Shown here: positions 11,097 through 23,512 of the stretch, piece by piece
Numbering within the stretch: the first letter of the stretch is position 1
Layout: each line of letters opens with the position of its first letter
Origin: Limnomonas spitsbergensis
Lineage: Eukaryota; Chlorophyta; Chlorophyceae; Chlamydomonadales
Direction: 5' to 3'
Assembly: GCA_037349105.1 (NCBI GenBank)
Contig: JAYJMM010000119.1
Span: 3,669,001-3,733,000, forward strand
DNA length: 64,000 nucleotides
Program-made: the position numbers and the translations under genes
The notes under the pieces: generated by a model
What the model was told of the DNA's origin: nothing
Seen by the model: the letters and a program-made list of their open reading frames with translations, nothing else
Databases searched by the model: none

Positions 11097-14000
11097 ATGA
11101 AGCCAGCGGGGTATCATATAAATCCAATCCTCCGGAAAAAGTAAAGGCTACACCTCACCATGCATCTTTGTGGGATACATCTCTTCCCAAAGAGGACAAG
11201 TTTTCAAGTCACTCACTCACGCCCACTGTCACCCATCATGCAGGGAGGAGGAGCTGCACATGAAGAACATGGAAAAGAAAATCAGAGCAGCAAAATCATC
11301 GATACCGATGGCTGCAAGAGGAGGTGGGAATGAGAATGGGATGCATCAAAGCATTGATGTGCATGGCATCATGCCCTGCGGTTGCATGGCGAAACTTGCC
11401 TTCGGTTTAAAAAGTCAGAAATTAAATGGATGGGCGCATAATTTGCCCATGATGCTTGCATGACGATACAATCAGCGAGTCTTATTTGTTTGAAATGAAT
11501 CTCAGCATCAGACTGATAAGAACTGTGAGAGTGTGAGGTCTGTGGCCTGAAGTTGTATGTTTTATGAATTTGCAGGTCAGGCCGTCACAAGCGGTGGTAA
11601 ATCGAAAAAAGGCCAAGACAAGCTGAGACCAGATGAGCTTGATGGTGAGGCCTGGCCCTACCCTATAGCCAGGACTTAGCTCACAACAGGAACCTTGTCC
11701 TTCACTTGATGTCAGAATTGTTTGTTTCATCTCAAGTGTATTCTGCTAAGGTTACAAATATAAATAATGTGCAGCGATCGCAGCTTATAGGTCTGGTGTT
11801 GGTGTACTGTTGGGCTTAGGGTTCAAAATTCGACATGCTGTACCGTACTAGGATTTTGAATACTGGTATGGGGTTTATGGTCATGGGTATAGCCTACAGT
11901 ATTCAGTGTGAGATCCGGCTCCTCTGTGCTGCTCATCAGTTCTGGCTCAGGCACTTGGGGTCCAGGTTACCAGTGTAGGATTTAGGGAATGGCCTGCACA
12001 AAAAATTGTGTGATCTGCGGTGCTGATTAGGGCTGATTCAGGCTCGTCTCAAGGACATCCTGGGGGACACCCTGATCCAAGACATCCAGTCCATGGTCCG
12101 GCAGGGCTACCCCGCCCCCAGGGGCACAGGGAGCGGTGCAGACAGCGCCAAGGGCCTCCGGTCAGCCCCGCGGCCACCAAGGCGTCCCCAGTGGAACGAG
12201 GAGTGGAGCGTGCCACCAGCGCTGGAGCACACGCAGACATCACGGCCGAGTGCGGGCCGTGCCCCTGCCCCCGCCAGCACCACCACCCGGTCTCCCAGCG
12301 CCCCCCACCGGGCAGTAGGGACGCCGGAGAAGGCTAGGACACGGATGCAGTCCTCGGACTGCGGTCAGGCTGCCAAGCCGGAGCCACGACCCAGCGTGCC
12401 CAAGCCACCTCCCAGTAGGAAGCTGCCCCCAGCAGCACCTTCCGCGCGCGTCCAGCTGCTCAGCCATGTGAGCAGCCCCGCAGGCTCTCCCAAGCAGCCG
12501 GGAACTGCCACCCGCTACTCCGGTCTGCCGCCTCCAACTCATCTGACTGCCTCGCCATCATCTCGTGGCAGTGGCGCTCGCGCTGCACCGGACGCGCTGA
12601 CCCACTCCGATGCACATGCGCTGGCCCTGCTGAATCCGGACGCAGTCCCAGCCAAACCGGGAGTTGTGGGTGCTGGCGCTGCGAGGTCGCCGCTACTAAA
12701 GCTCTCAGTTGACCAGCCATCGCTTGATGCCAGTGCTGCATCACCGGGCTTCCAGCGAGCACCGTCCAGCGAGCATTACAACGACCCCAACCTGATGTCC
12801 CTATCACGTCTCTCCGTCGCTCAGTCCCCGGGAGCCCATGCGACGTCACAACGGAGGCTTTTTTCTGCCTCGCCCCGTGTGGGGCCTGCAGCATCAACTG
12901 CATCCCTGTCTTTGAGACTGGTGCGGGAGTCTGAAAGTGTGGCCAAGGAAGAGGATCAGCATGTAGCGGCGGCGGAGGAGGATCAGTACGATGATGACTT
13001 TGAAGCGGTGGATGAGGAGAGACTGGAGGAAGCATCGCATGGCAACGCTAGGTAGAAAACCATGGGGATGTGCTGTCTGGGTGGAGTGGGTGCCATTGAA
13101 CATAGTCATATGGGGCATCAAGGAAGGCGTTTTCAGTAAATGCTGGGTTTTCCCCAATGAGACGCATGTGGTGAAATTGTTGTTTCTGGGGCGCCGTGCC
13201 AGCTTGCTAACCCCAGCCAGGTGCACTGACCCATGGTGCGGGCCGCTACTTTTGCCTGCAGGCCACCTGCCAATGGCAGCCAGGTGGATGCGCTGCGGCA
13301 GTCCGTGGCCCTCCTCAAGGACTTGGTACAGATGAAGATCAATGCGCTGGGTTCCACGTGTCATGAAGTGAGAGGGAGGGACGGAGGCCCACAGCATGAC
13401 GTTTTCTTGTCTAACCTGGCCTGGTTGTAAAGCACATGCTCAAGACCTGGCTGGTGCAGCTGCAGTGTCCTGAGGCTCATGCTACTCTGTGTTGTTCTCA
13501 GTATAGAAAGGGATGTGATTCCTTAAGGTTCAACCCCACTCTGTCATTCCTTTTTTTGTGTTAGGATGATGATGGCGATGGCTTTGACATGTGCCTGGAG
13601 GGTCCTCCTGGGGAGGCTGGCTTGGAGCCTCTGGATCAGTCTCTAGCGCTCATGGGAGGCGACACTGAGCTCCGGCACTCCAGCGTCCTGGTGCCAGGGA
13701 GGGGGGGCGACCAGGGGCTGCTACACCAGAGCGACCTGGACTACCTAGAGCAGTTCCAGGCCGGAGAAAAAGCGGAGGACTTCGGAGATGAAAGTGTGAG
13801 AGCTAAGGGAAAAGGGGGGCACACTGATTGAAGCTGGGTGGGGGGAAGGAAGAAAATATGCATGGGGAGTGAGAGAGACTAGAGGCTTCTGCCAAGTGCT
13901 ATTTGTGAATCGACAGGGCCAAGTGCCCAGGTTGTGAACTGATGATGGATGGTGTGAGCATGAACTCTGTCGATCCACTGACAATTCCTTCACTTCCTTT

Positions 14001-15286
14001 GTTGTTGTTCAGAATGCTGACAATGAGATTGAGGCTGCTGGTCCAGTGGGTGACACCAGCGCATGGGGATCACGCTTGTCCACAAAGCATGGGGAAAAGG
14101 AGGCTGGCTCCAGAGGGGCCCACAACGGGCCCGGGGTGGGAGCAGGCTCAGGACAAGCTGCAAGTCCCCCACCTTCAAACAGCGGTAAGTCTATATTGTT
14201 GGCTGGTGGTGCTAGTCTGACCTTGGTATGTTGTCCTGGAGAGATGCATTAGAGCCTCTGCCATTATATTGCACCCCAGGCCACCTTCCAGAGGCTAGGC
14301 TCCAGGCCACCTTCGGCAGGCCGCCAGGTGGCCACCACTGGGCTTATGTTGACTGGTTTATGGCCGGTGACCCAAGCAACAGGGCTGGCTGCACCAAGCC
14401 CTACTGGCAATTGGCCAGGCTGCACCTGCAGTGTAGCTTTAGCAGTCAGCACCCTACGCTAAATAAACAATGATGGGCGTCCCCAAGTCAAACATTCCTG
14501 GTCAGCAGGGTCTCTATGCCTGTTCCTTGAGGCAGTTTGGAAATATATAACGAGCACATCGGTTTAGGATTGTGAAGTCTTGTTCAATCATCAATACTGT
14601 TTGCTTTCAATTCATCTGACAGAGGCATTGGAGGACATCGCCGTCAAAGCGAGTCTAGCAATCGAAGCGAAAGCTTTGTTCACCTCTTTGCGTCAACTGC
14701 ATCAGCTGATGAGCGGTCCTAAGGGCTGTGAGCTGAGTCCTAGGAGAGAGGTGAGATGAAATAAGGCTGCTGCCCTGCTTGAGATGGTCAAACTTATGGC
14801 TTCTGAGTTGTGAAGCAGACTTTGTCCAGTCATATCTTATGGTTGCAATATGGGCAATATGTTTTGTTCATGCAACAATCATGTCTATTTTGCCTGCAGA
14901 CTGGGCCGCCCAGCAGCAGCGGGTTTAGCATGCCATCAACTCCTACATCTGCCTCTGACAAAAGGCTGGAAGACCTGCGGGGATCTGCGTCGAAAGAGCC
15001 CTCCCCAGTGCAAGAAGAAGCTTTTGCCATGGCAACCTTCGGGCCTCAAGTGCTGACTGTCGGAGAGATGGATCCTGAAGATGGCCCGTCTTCAGGCTTG
15101 CCTGGTATAGAAGGAGCTGCTGGAACTCAATTGGTGCTGACCCCTAAGAACCAGCTGTGTGCAGCTGATGTTCAATGGATGGCCTCGCTCATGAACACCC
15201 TGTCGGCTAGCATGCAAGGCCTAGACGATGCAGAATGGCAGCATGGAGTAGATCTGGAGGACATGCTACCTGGTCTAGAATACTAA
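11097..15286 (+). CDS. Unrecognised 735-residue low-complexity/coiled-coil protein
   Basis: Nine exons join in phase: 11097-11110, 11244-11323, 11576-11644, 12031-13051, 13262-13367, 13565-13795, 14013-14184, 14623-14750, 14900-15286. The start is MKPAG, followed by a charged helix (EEELHMKNMEKKIRAAK). Next come DELDGLIQARLKDILGDTL, a long Pro/Ser/Ala-rich middle, and an acidic EEDQYDDDFEAVDEE motif near residue 385. A predicted helix VDALRQSVALLKDLVQMKI follows. The C-terminus is acidic and ends DLEDMLPGLEY. YDDDFE-like motifs recur in many ciliary and centrosomal proteins, but this alone does not assign a function. The splice phases support a real gene. The first 14-nt exon is the weakest part of the model. 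Confidence 0.7.
14295..14450 (-). repeat. Dispersed intronic repeat, copy 4 (reverse)
   Basis: The reverse complement reads AGCCCTGTTGCTTGGGTCAC, CGGCCATAAACCAGTCAA, CCCAGTGGTGGCCACCTGGC and GAAGGTGGCCTGGAGCC. It lies in an intron of the orphan gene. Confidence 0.75.
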
Positions 15287-15392
15287 TCGGTTGTACTGCG
15301 TGCCCCAGTCTTGGTCGTCGGGCTGTGCGAATTGCTGCCCGAGACCGTTGACCCTGTCGGGCATCGTCGGTTTTAGTCAGAGAGGTTTCTTC

Positions 15393-15397
15393 TGTAA
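15393..15397 (+). terminator. Candidate TGTAA poly(A) signal
   Basis: TGTAA lies 107 bp after the orphan gene stop and before the F-box gene start. Its use is inferred from green-algal practice. Confidence 0.35.
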
Positions 15398-15552
15398 CAG
15401 TGTGAACCCAGTGTGTGACTGGTAACCGTATTTTCTCTGCTGACTATGACTGTCGACTAGGGCGACGACTTCAATCATTCATGTGTTTTGTTTCCAATTT
15501 TGTTATTGTTACTGATTAATTTGACTTGAAATCCCGACACGTAAAACCTCGA

Positions 15553-18251
15553 ATGGATTTGGACGCGCTGCCCGATGAGCTTCTCCTCCAGGCACGTCTT
15601 ATTATTTGACCCAGCATTGATATGCGATATCAATAACGTCGTTGCGTCTCTCAGGTGTTTCAGCACTTGTCCCGGCTCGGCCCTGACGACCGATCGGACC
15701 CATGGTTCATTAAGGCAATGCCATTTCGAAACAATGATCGAGATGAGCAGCCACATGCAGGCTTGCGGGCGTACCCTTTCCTGGGACAAGTTTGCAAGAA
15801 GTGGAAAGGCATGCTGTCAACGCCACAGGCGAAGGTGAACAACTCGACACTATGACTGGTGCATTGCACCTGAACCCCACCAAAAGCATTTTATGCCGTC
15901 TGGATGCTGGTTACTTGGCCTCTCTCACAGGCGCACATGAGATTGCCGTTCCCATGTAGCTTCACATGCATGCGCGCAGAACTTGTGTTCAAGGCCCATT
16001 CTCTGGCTGACATCCTTGAATTCATGCTCACAGAGTGTGCTCTGGCGCCAGCTGGTGGTTGATTTTGGGCACGAACTGGTCACAGCGATCCACACGCCTC
16101 TAATTTGGAGTAACGAACGCCCTAACGCTGAGGAGTACTCTGCAGCTTTCCACAAAGTCTCGCTGTCATCAACTAAGGTAACCGCATAGGTTCAGGGATC
16201 TGTCAGTGATTGATACTGACGTTTCCTTCTTCAGATTATCGACTTCATCTCGCTGCGCCAGGAGTCTCTCACGTCCCTGGTTATGACCAACAGTGAAGGT
16301 GAGGTCAACCCAGCATCCCGCTCATAGCCTGAACTGGATGCGTCCTTGTCCTCCAAGAGCACAAGGAGAGCCATTGTTTTGTATCCCAAAATTTGGCATG
16401 AAACAATGCATCAACTAATGCACCCCGTTGTCCTTGTGCGCAGGATTCTGGAGTGATGAGGCTGAGTACATGCCCCTGTCTGGGAAGCACAACTTCCAGG
16501 CATCACACATGGGCTTCCTGACAGGTCAGCTGCGCAACCAGCTGCAGGTGAGAGAAACGGGAGAAGAAAATAAGCTTGAATGCTACATCAATAATAAAGA
16601 TAGGAACAGATGCCAGATGCATAATTCCAGTACTAGATGACGCTAATTGCGTCATTCAAACATGACGGGATGCAACATGCATGAGGACCTGATCCCCTCT
16701 CATGGTACAAACGCTTTGAATACTTGATTAAAGTTGTGGATGAGTCAGCACCCATAATATAACTGCTAAGTATGCTCTCTCCATTCCTGTCTCCTGTCTA
16801 GGAGTTGCGTCTGTTCAACTGCAACGACGTCCTCAACACGGATCAAGGGATATGGAGTTTGGTGGCGCTCTGTCCCTGCATGCGCATTCTGTCTGTGGAG
16901 GGCCTGAACTGCAGGATCACCTCACAGGGCACGGCAGAGCTGTCCTGCTTGCGAAAGGTACAATCCATCAGACATCCTGTTCCACGGGTCGATGCTTGCA
17001 CAAATCTGCATCCACCCTTATTGGTGCTAATCTGACTCTGTATACCCTCCCTACTCTGCAGCTTGTAAGCTTGTCGCTCATCGGTGAGGACCACAACAGC
17101 GCCAGTAACAACGGGCAATGGATCATAGGGCTGGACAGCATTCCGGAAACATGGTCGCGATTGGAGTCTCTCTCTAAACTTGAACTGCGCGGGCATCAGC
17201 TACTGGACACGTAAGTAGGGTCTGGACGTTCTTGTTGGTCAACGGACGATGCTAAATATCTGCTTTCAGCTGACCCGTCCTTTCTTTCCCAGGGCTCCTG
17301 CGTGGCTGAAGGACATGCCCCGCCTGCGCCATCTTGACCTCAGCTGCAATGCCAGCATCAACCTTGTGAACATTCCATTGTTCAAGCAGCTGGAAACGCT
17401 GGTGCTGCAGACCTTGGATCTTACTCAGACAAGGGTAAGCAAGGGCTGTCATATGTGTCCATTATTTTGTTGACCAGTGCCCTGACAGCTGCTCGCTTGT
17501 TGCCCCCAGGGTGCTGACCAGATCAGCCCGTTGGCCAAGCGGTTTCTGCCCAACCTGGAGCCCCTGGCAGCCAGCTTGACTGCCCTCAGCTTGGCTGGCA
17601 ACAGATTCACACGCCTTCCCGACTCCCTCCTCAAGTTGACGTCGCTCCAGGTTTTAGATTTTAATGGTGAGGCGTGACGTGGGTGTGGCTTAAAGGATCA
17701 ATGTATCACACAGTGGCCGTATCAAATGGGCCAATTGGACAAGCCCCTACACTAAAAGTAGGAAAGGGGAAAGTAGGGGATGATCAGTGCAAGTGTTCTG
17801 CACTTGGACACTGTTAGATCAAGGCTCATCTATTTTTAGGCATGTGCCTTACTGTTCTCAATAGCATAGCATAGCATTGATCCCTACATGCCATCCTTGC
17901 AGGTAATAAGGAGCTACAGATATTGGCGCCACTGACAAGCATTTTGGCAGCAATGCCAGCAGTTCGAATATTGGATTTCCGTGGCGTCCACAAGGATAAG
18001 AACACCACGTATTGGTGAGTGACACTGAAAGAAAATGAATTTTCTGATTGGGCAGCCCCTGAGGCTCAAACATGGTCCCTAGCGTGCTGTATGCATGTAC
18101 CCCTAACAAAATGGCCTGGTCCTCACTTGCAAGTGTGCTGCTGACATGCAGGTCTGATGCCAAGTGCACTACAATGAAGTTTGTCGCTGCCGCTGCAAAG
18201 CTGCTGAGGAGGAGAAAGTACATCAGTCGAGTCATCATTGATCGAGACTAA
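15553..18251 (+). CDS. F-box / leucine-rich-repeat protein
   Basis: A likely substrate receptor of an SCF (Skp1-cullin-F-box) ubiquitin ligase. Eleven exons: 15553-15591, 15655-15834, 16034-16177, 16235-16298, 16444-16547, 16802-16957, 17062-17210, 17293-17434, 17510-17666, 17903-18014, 18152-18251 (448 aa). The F-box is at the extreme N-terminus: LPDELLLQ/VFQHLS, then VCKKWKGML and SVLWRQLVVDF. It is split by intron 1, which has a GC donor (15592). LRR-like strands follow, for example MRILSVEGLNC, LRHLDLSCN and LTALSLAGNRFTRLPDSLL. The C-terminus is basic (KLLRRRKYISRVI). The substrate is unknown. The F-box junction makes sense only with the GC donor. Confidence 0.85.
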
Positions 18252-18970
18252 TTTATTGGGTTAACACCTGGCAGTCACTCTGCCCTATACCCTGATGGAA
18301 ATGAACAGGACCTAATACCTTACGGCTCAATGGAGCTGGATGACTTTTAAGTACCGGTAAATGGAAATTTTGGACTGCTTTTTAGTCAATTGATACAAAT
18401 AAATGTGTCTGGTTTGTCATTTTGCCTGATAGAAGCCGATTGCCAAGACGGCACTTGTACCTGCAAACCACAGACAGATACTGGCACATCGAAACATAAG
18501 ACCAAGGCAGTCTGAGTTATTATCCATGCATTACAAGTATTTCTGTGAAGTATTTCCTATTCTTGATAATTACAGGTGCCTAGTTGACAGTTTGGGGTTC
18601 ATTCCTAAGCCACAGTGTTGGTTGGTTGCACTTGATCTGATACTTTGCTGGCTACCTTCAGGTTTTCGTGTGTTCATACTGATTTTCAGGCCCGTGCATC
18701 AAATGTGATGTTTCACTGGACTGTAAAAAAGTCGGTGCTCCTATGAGTCTTTACCTCAATGATTTACATATTACAAGCCTACTGGATCCCGGACCAGGGA
18801 TCTGATAGAGAAGTCAAACTTCTGCTGGGGCTCATCTGCACTGAAATTATCGACCATGGCCACATGCGCATAAGGCTGTATTTTCCTGCATTTTCATGCC
18901 TCCTATGGTTGAGCAGCTGGCCTCTCACGTTGTTAAGTCCAAGCAAAATAAATTGAGCATCCCCGGTGCT
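18252..18970. other. Intergenic, no gene recognised
   Basis: AT-richer spacer after the F-box gene. A TGTAA at 18722-18726 is a possible poly(A) signal. No other feature was recognised. Confidence 0.4.
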
Positions 18971-19273
18971 AAGATGTTTACGCCAGTCACTGTAGCGAGA
19001 CTATGCCCCCGAAACCACAAAAACATGAGCTGTTCGAACGCTGCACGGCTTGTTTCCAAAACGGGCGCACGAGAAAGAGAAAAATCGCGCGAGCCTGAAG
19101 AAACTTTTAGGGCCCGTTGCGTGGCCTGGGCGAGACGTATGAGCCCCAAGTATGGTTTCCGGCACAGAAACGGGGTGCACGGTTTGCTGCCAAATTAAGA
19201 TAGCCAGAAAGCGCGCATTTTTGCGATTCTTTTGGTAGAAGGCATACCAGTCCCGTGCCCGGAGCGCGAACCT
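18971..19273. repeat. 303-bp direct repeat, copy A
   Basis: It begins AAGATGTTTACGCCAG and ends GAGCGCGAACCT. It is nearly identical to 19551-19853; the one difference I saw is CAGAAA versus CTGAAA. Spacing is 580 bp. Short ORFs on both strands look accidental. Confidence 0.95.
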
Positions 19274-19550
19274 GGACTTTGGCACTGGAAGGTGACTTGT
19301 CGGAGGCCGGGCCCCAGAGCACCACACGTTTGCGTGGCCAGGAAGGCCCCCAGGCAGAAGCTGACGTCAGCTGACGTGTCGAACTGATTGATCCCATGGC
19401 CCGCCTGTCAAACGCGATTCTAATATTCCATCAGCGAGCGAGCCGTGCCCAAAAGGTGGAGGAGCCGCAGCTCTCGTCGATCATCACGAAATCTGGCCCC
19501 AGGCGAAGTCCGGCTATGACCCTGCAAGGTCCGGATGTTGGCTGGCGTAC

Positions 19551-19853
19551 AAGATGTTTACGCCAGTCACTGTAGCGAGACTATGCCCCCGAAACCACAA
19601 AAACATGAGCTGTTCGAACGCTGCACGGCTTGTTTCCAAAACGGGCGCACGAGAAAGAGAAAAATCGCGCGAGCCTGAAGAAACTTTTAGGGCCCGTTGC
19701 GTGGCCTGGGCGAGACGTATGAGCCCCAAGTATGGTTTCCGGCACTGAAACGGGGTGCACGGTTTGCTGCCAAATTAAGATAGCCAGAAAGCGCGCATTT
19801 TTGCGATTCTTTTGGTAGAAGGCATACCAGTCCCGTGCCCGGAGCGCGAACCT
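19551..19853. repeat. 303-bp direct repeat, copy B
   Basis: Second copy of the 18971-19273 repeat. The 277 bp between the copies (19274-19550) are unique and have no coding signature. The pair could be a recent segmental duplication or a TRIM-like LTR pair. TG...CA ends and a primer-binding site were not evident. Confidence 0.95.
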
Positions 19854-20080
19854 CGATCCTCAGGGGCGGGCAGGGCAGGAATTGGCGGGTGGTGACGTAT
19901 GAAGTGTATGGGTGGTAGCGTTTGGAAGGTGGAAAGTTCTAGAGCAGCACATGGGTTTGTGGAACGCATGACTGTGTATCAAACTGTAGCGCTGTACTAA
20001 GAAGCCCATACCTGCCAGAGTCTGTGCTGTGCCCACCTACGACTTTGCATTGCGGGTCCCGGTATATCTTTTTTGCACAG

Positions 20081-22408
20081 ATGGCTGTACGTTTGGAAGA
20101 GAATGATTCTTTGGCACTCGGAGAACTTGCTAGTTGGAAATTGTTCAACGCTAAGCCGGCTATATTACCCGAAGTAGCACAGGAGCTTATCGCTGCTCAG
20201 GCGATTCGACTCGGTCCCGGTCGGAGTGCGCAAGTTGGAAAGCTGCAGATGAAAGCGACTTCACTGCATAGCTTATTGTCTGTTGCATGGGAGAGCAACG
20301 GTGTGCCCGTGGTGTCGATTGAGCGAATGATGGAGGTCCTTCATCGGGCAGCGCAGGTGCCTAGCCAGCAGTGTCGGTGGAACGCTGTTTCTCGCACATG
20401 GACTCTGACGTTTGTATCATCGCCTGCCTCAGTTGACGTAGCTGTTGTGAGCGCAGCCTTGGTCGAGGCTGTTAACAAGGTGGTGGTGTCCCGAGAGGTG
20501 TTTGGCAAGGCGATCGTGGAAGCATCACAGAGGCAGCAGAGGCAGGTTGCAAGAGAGGCTAGAATACAGGAGGAGACTGCAGCAGCTAAAGAAGTCAGTA
20601 GCATGTCAGATGCTGAACTGAGACGTCAATCCTGTGGTGAAGCTGGACCGTCTGCTGTGGAGATCAGCTGTGATGCTAGCTATTGCGGTCGCAGGCATGT
20701 CTCAAGACGCATGCTGGGCAAGCGAAAGGCAAACACAGGTATTTGTTCACTGGCGGGTAATGAGCATTGTACATGGGGACCAAATCCTGGATGGGCTGTG
20801 GGCTGTGCATGCAGGCTAGTGTTGCACATGGCGGTGTTTCAGTGATGTTTGGAGTCGTTTGCAGCAACAGTGCATGTAGCTTGTGCTTTTGCAAAGGACA
20901 TGACGCATGAATGGGTTAGGCAGTTGGATTGATTTTGTGGACTTACTTGTTCTGCTGTAGGATTGACAGCAGGCTTGTCATCTGAAAAAGGCGTGGGTGC
21001 TGAGGAGGTGTCCCAGCCAGCCTCCATCGGTAGGTGCACAGAGCATGTAGCTTGTGCTAGTACAAAGCAATAACAGATGGATGGTTTAAGCAATTCAATT
21101 TAATTTGGAATTGCATGTTCTGCTGCAGGATTGACAGAGGGCTTGTCAGCTGAGGATGGCATGCCTGGCGTTGAGGTGCCCAAGGCCGGTGCTGCAGGTA
21201 AGCAAGATCTGCTGTGGGCTGTTAGCTATACTTTCACAAGACCCATATCACCGGTCCTGTACAATTGCGCATTATTTCAGGAAGCTTGTTCGTAATTACT
21301 GCACCTTACTGGGAATAAAGGAGAATTAGATTGAAATTACGGTGGTTGACTGCAGCTGGACCTCACCGACGAAGAGCTCCAGAGCGTGGGCCTGACCAGC
21401 ACCCAGCTGTCCAGCGGAGAATTTTCACACGCACAGGGTTGCGACGCCTGGAAACTGAGAAGCAATGGCTGCCACCTTGACCTGGTGAGCAATCCCAACA
21501 CGGTCTCACCAAATTCAATTTGCAGTCATACAAACGAGCACCATGCTGCAATTCTCTGAACACGCATAACAGTCACATGCAGGACCCCACAATACAGTGA
21601 CACCCAGTTAGCACCACAACACATAAATTGCCATCAGTGCTTGTCAGCACCTAGCATACGTCAAAACTCACAGGTCCTCATTCACAAAAACACAGGCCGG
21701 CGAGCTGTTGTTCAGACTGCAAGTCCCCATCGACAAACTAGTGCGCCTTGACGACGAACAAGCCATGGCTTTTCTCGAGCACACGCTCAAGGCCAAACCG
21801 GACGGCAGCAGCGTGCCCGGATCATGGGTGCAGAAATTCAGAGACCAGAAAACCGAGGCAAGTTCCTCCTTCATTAACTGTAGCAGGTTTCAATACAGAG
21901 CCAACCTTTACTCCCTGACTTCAACATCAGATATTCTTTGCGACCACTCCTTCAAAACGCACCTCACCAAATCAAACACCTGTACCCATGACATACAAAC
22001 CTCTCACACAAGCACCCCTACCCTGCCTACTGTTCCCCACCCCAGCGATGGGCTAAAAAGGCGCACACATCACCTTCATAGGAATCAGATGTCATCGTCA
22101 TCTACGGCTTGTACATCGAAGGCGCAGACAGCTGGTACATTGGCCAGACAACCAATCTCCAACGCCGCCTCTCACAGCACCAACGCTCACCACCAAAGCG
22201 GATGATGCCATTGTTACGGCCGGACGTCCCCTTCATGCAGCAAATTGTTCCAGTAGTGCTAGACCGCATCAAAGGCAGCGCCTGTGCAAACAGAGCTGAG
22301 ATGGAGTTCATTGCACGCCTCAGCAATTGCAACATCCTGCCAGGGGCACCTGGTGACAGCAGTCGAGGCCGGGCCATTATCCATGCCCGCAAAATAGCAC
22401 GGCATTGA
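20081..22408 (+). CDS. GIY-YIG nuclease-domain protein
   Basis: Seven exons: 20081-20738, 20961-21029, 21129-21197, 21281-21291 (an 11-nt microexon required by phase), 21356-21484, 21696-21857, 22082-22408 (474 aa). The C-terminal ~109 residues carry IYGLYIEGADSWYIGQTTNL, then RRLSQHQ and RAEMEFIARL. These supply the two tyrosine motifs, the conserved Arg and the catalytic-type Glu of the GIY-YIG fold. The ~220-residue N-terminal part (KPAILPEVAQELIAAQAI...) is unfamiliar. A helix LDLTDEELQSVGL resembles the end of a SAM-like domain. Exons 2 and 3 are tandem duplicates. The last intron uses a GC donor (21858). Function could be DNA repair, resolution or a domesticated mobile-element nuclease; I cannot decide. 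The nuclease exon is secure and the microexon is inferred. Confidence 0.72.
20860..21197 (+). repeat. Tandem duplication of an intron-exon unit in the GIY-YIG gene
   Basis: Two adjacent units each contain ~90 bp of intron (GCATGTAGCTTGTGCT in both), a TTCTGCTG-AG acceptor and a 69-nt exon starting GATTGACAG. The exons encode GLTAGLSSEKG and GLTEGLSAEDG. Confidence 0.9.
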
Positions 22409-23512
22409 CCAACCTCACTAATATTATTTTACAGGCATTTCCATGCATCCCATCTCACTCCATGTTTTCGTACTTTGTTTACAACTACACATACACAGTT
22501 CGTTCCTGCCAAAGTACTCGGCCTTTAAATTGTAAAATATGTGCACTCGAAACAGACCATGCAAAATATTGCCTCCTTTGTTCCAACATTTTCAATGCTT
22601 CTCTTCATTCCTCCCAAGCACCTGTAATGTTCAAATATCAAAACAATCAGTAAAAATGTCCGCTTCGTTTTCAACAAACAACTACACACCTCTCACCCAC
22701 TTAAACCTCAGCCGCCTATGCAAAGGAGCAAGAAGAAAAAAGTGAACAAGCGGCATAACATCCAAGCCAAAGCTCCAACGACAGCTGGCGTACATATTCG
22801 TTCCAGTTACCCCATCAATTGTATGCGCTACCTCACTTCATTCTTTGAACTGCGAACACTCTCACATGGCCGATACGTTCTCTATGCGATTGAGGGTAGA
22901 ATGACACATGGAGTCGGTGTTGGGAAATACCGGTGGAATTGGATGCCCAGGCCTTTTATAAACAGTACCTTTGCAAAGATTAGAAATGAGGAGGGGCTGG
23001 AAAGACCCTCTTCAACTCCCAGCTGTGCTACCCGTGCCAGGTGGTCAATGACATGACACCTATGGGCCCTGCTCAAAGAGCTCGGCCGCGTGGGCGCCCA
23101 AACTGTCCCGTTGGGTGAAGAGAAAAGGAACCTAAGGAAGAGGAAAGAAGGAGAAGAACACAAAGGAGAAACAATTACCCCCCCAAAAGGAAAAGGCAGC
23201 CCGAAGTATCCCTGTCCCTCTCAAGCCTATTCCCCAAGAAGTCGAAGAAAGGCAACAAACTAGGCCTGCACAATGCCTACCACGTCCTCAACAAAAGCCA
23301 GAGCCTCCGACCCAACCCTGTCACGGTACAACTAGCACGGGTGGCACGGTTGGATTCGTGTCTGTCCACCGGCTCGTACCAAATAGTGTGGGCGGCTTCC
23401 TCATCCGCAAACAAACATCACTTGTTCATGAATTATTTCAGATTGTACTAATTGCAAGACCAATTGTATTCCTCGAACAGCACGCGGTGTCAGTGCTGGA
23501 ACTGATGATAAG
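22409..23512. other. Spacer with open but unassigned reading frames
   Basis: A TGTAA at 22531-22535 probably ends the GIY-YIG transcript. An ATG-initiated frame runs 22718-23056. A frame with no ATG is open from about 23116 to 23450 (basic, including FPKKSKKGNKLGLHNAYHV). Positions 23045-23105 share ~60 bp with the sequence after AspRS at 8885-8945. No family was recognised; it may be remnant mobile or pseudogene DNA, or an unspliced 5' part of the helicase gene. Confidence 0.35.

Noticed and set aside
18971..19748. Short ORFs within the direct repeats (60-100 codons)
   Set aside because: They exist on both strands, lack any recognisable motif, and are simply duplicated with the DNA.
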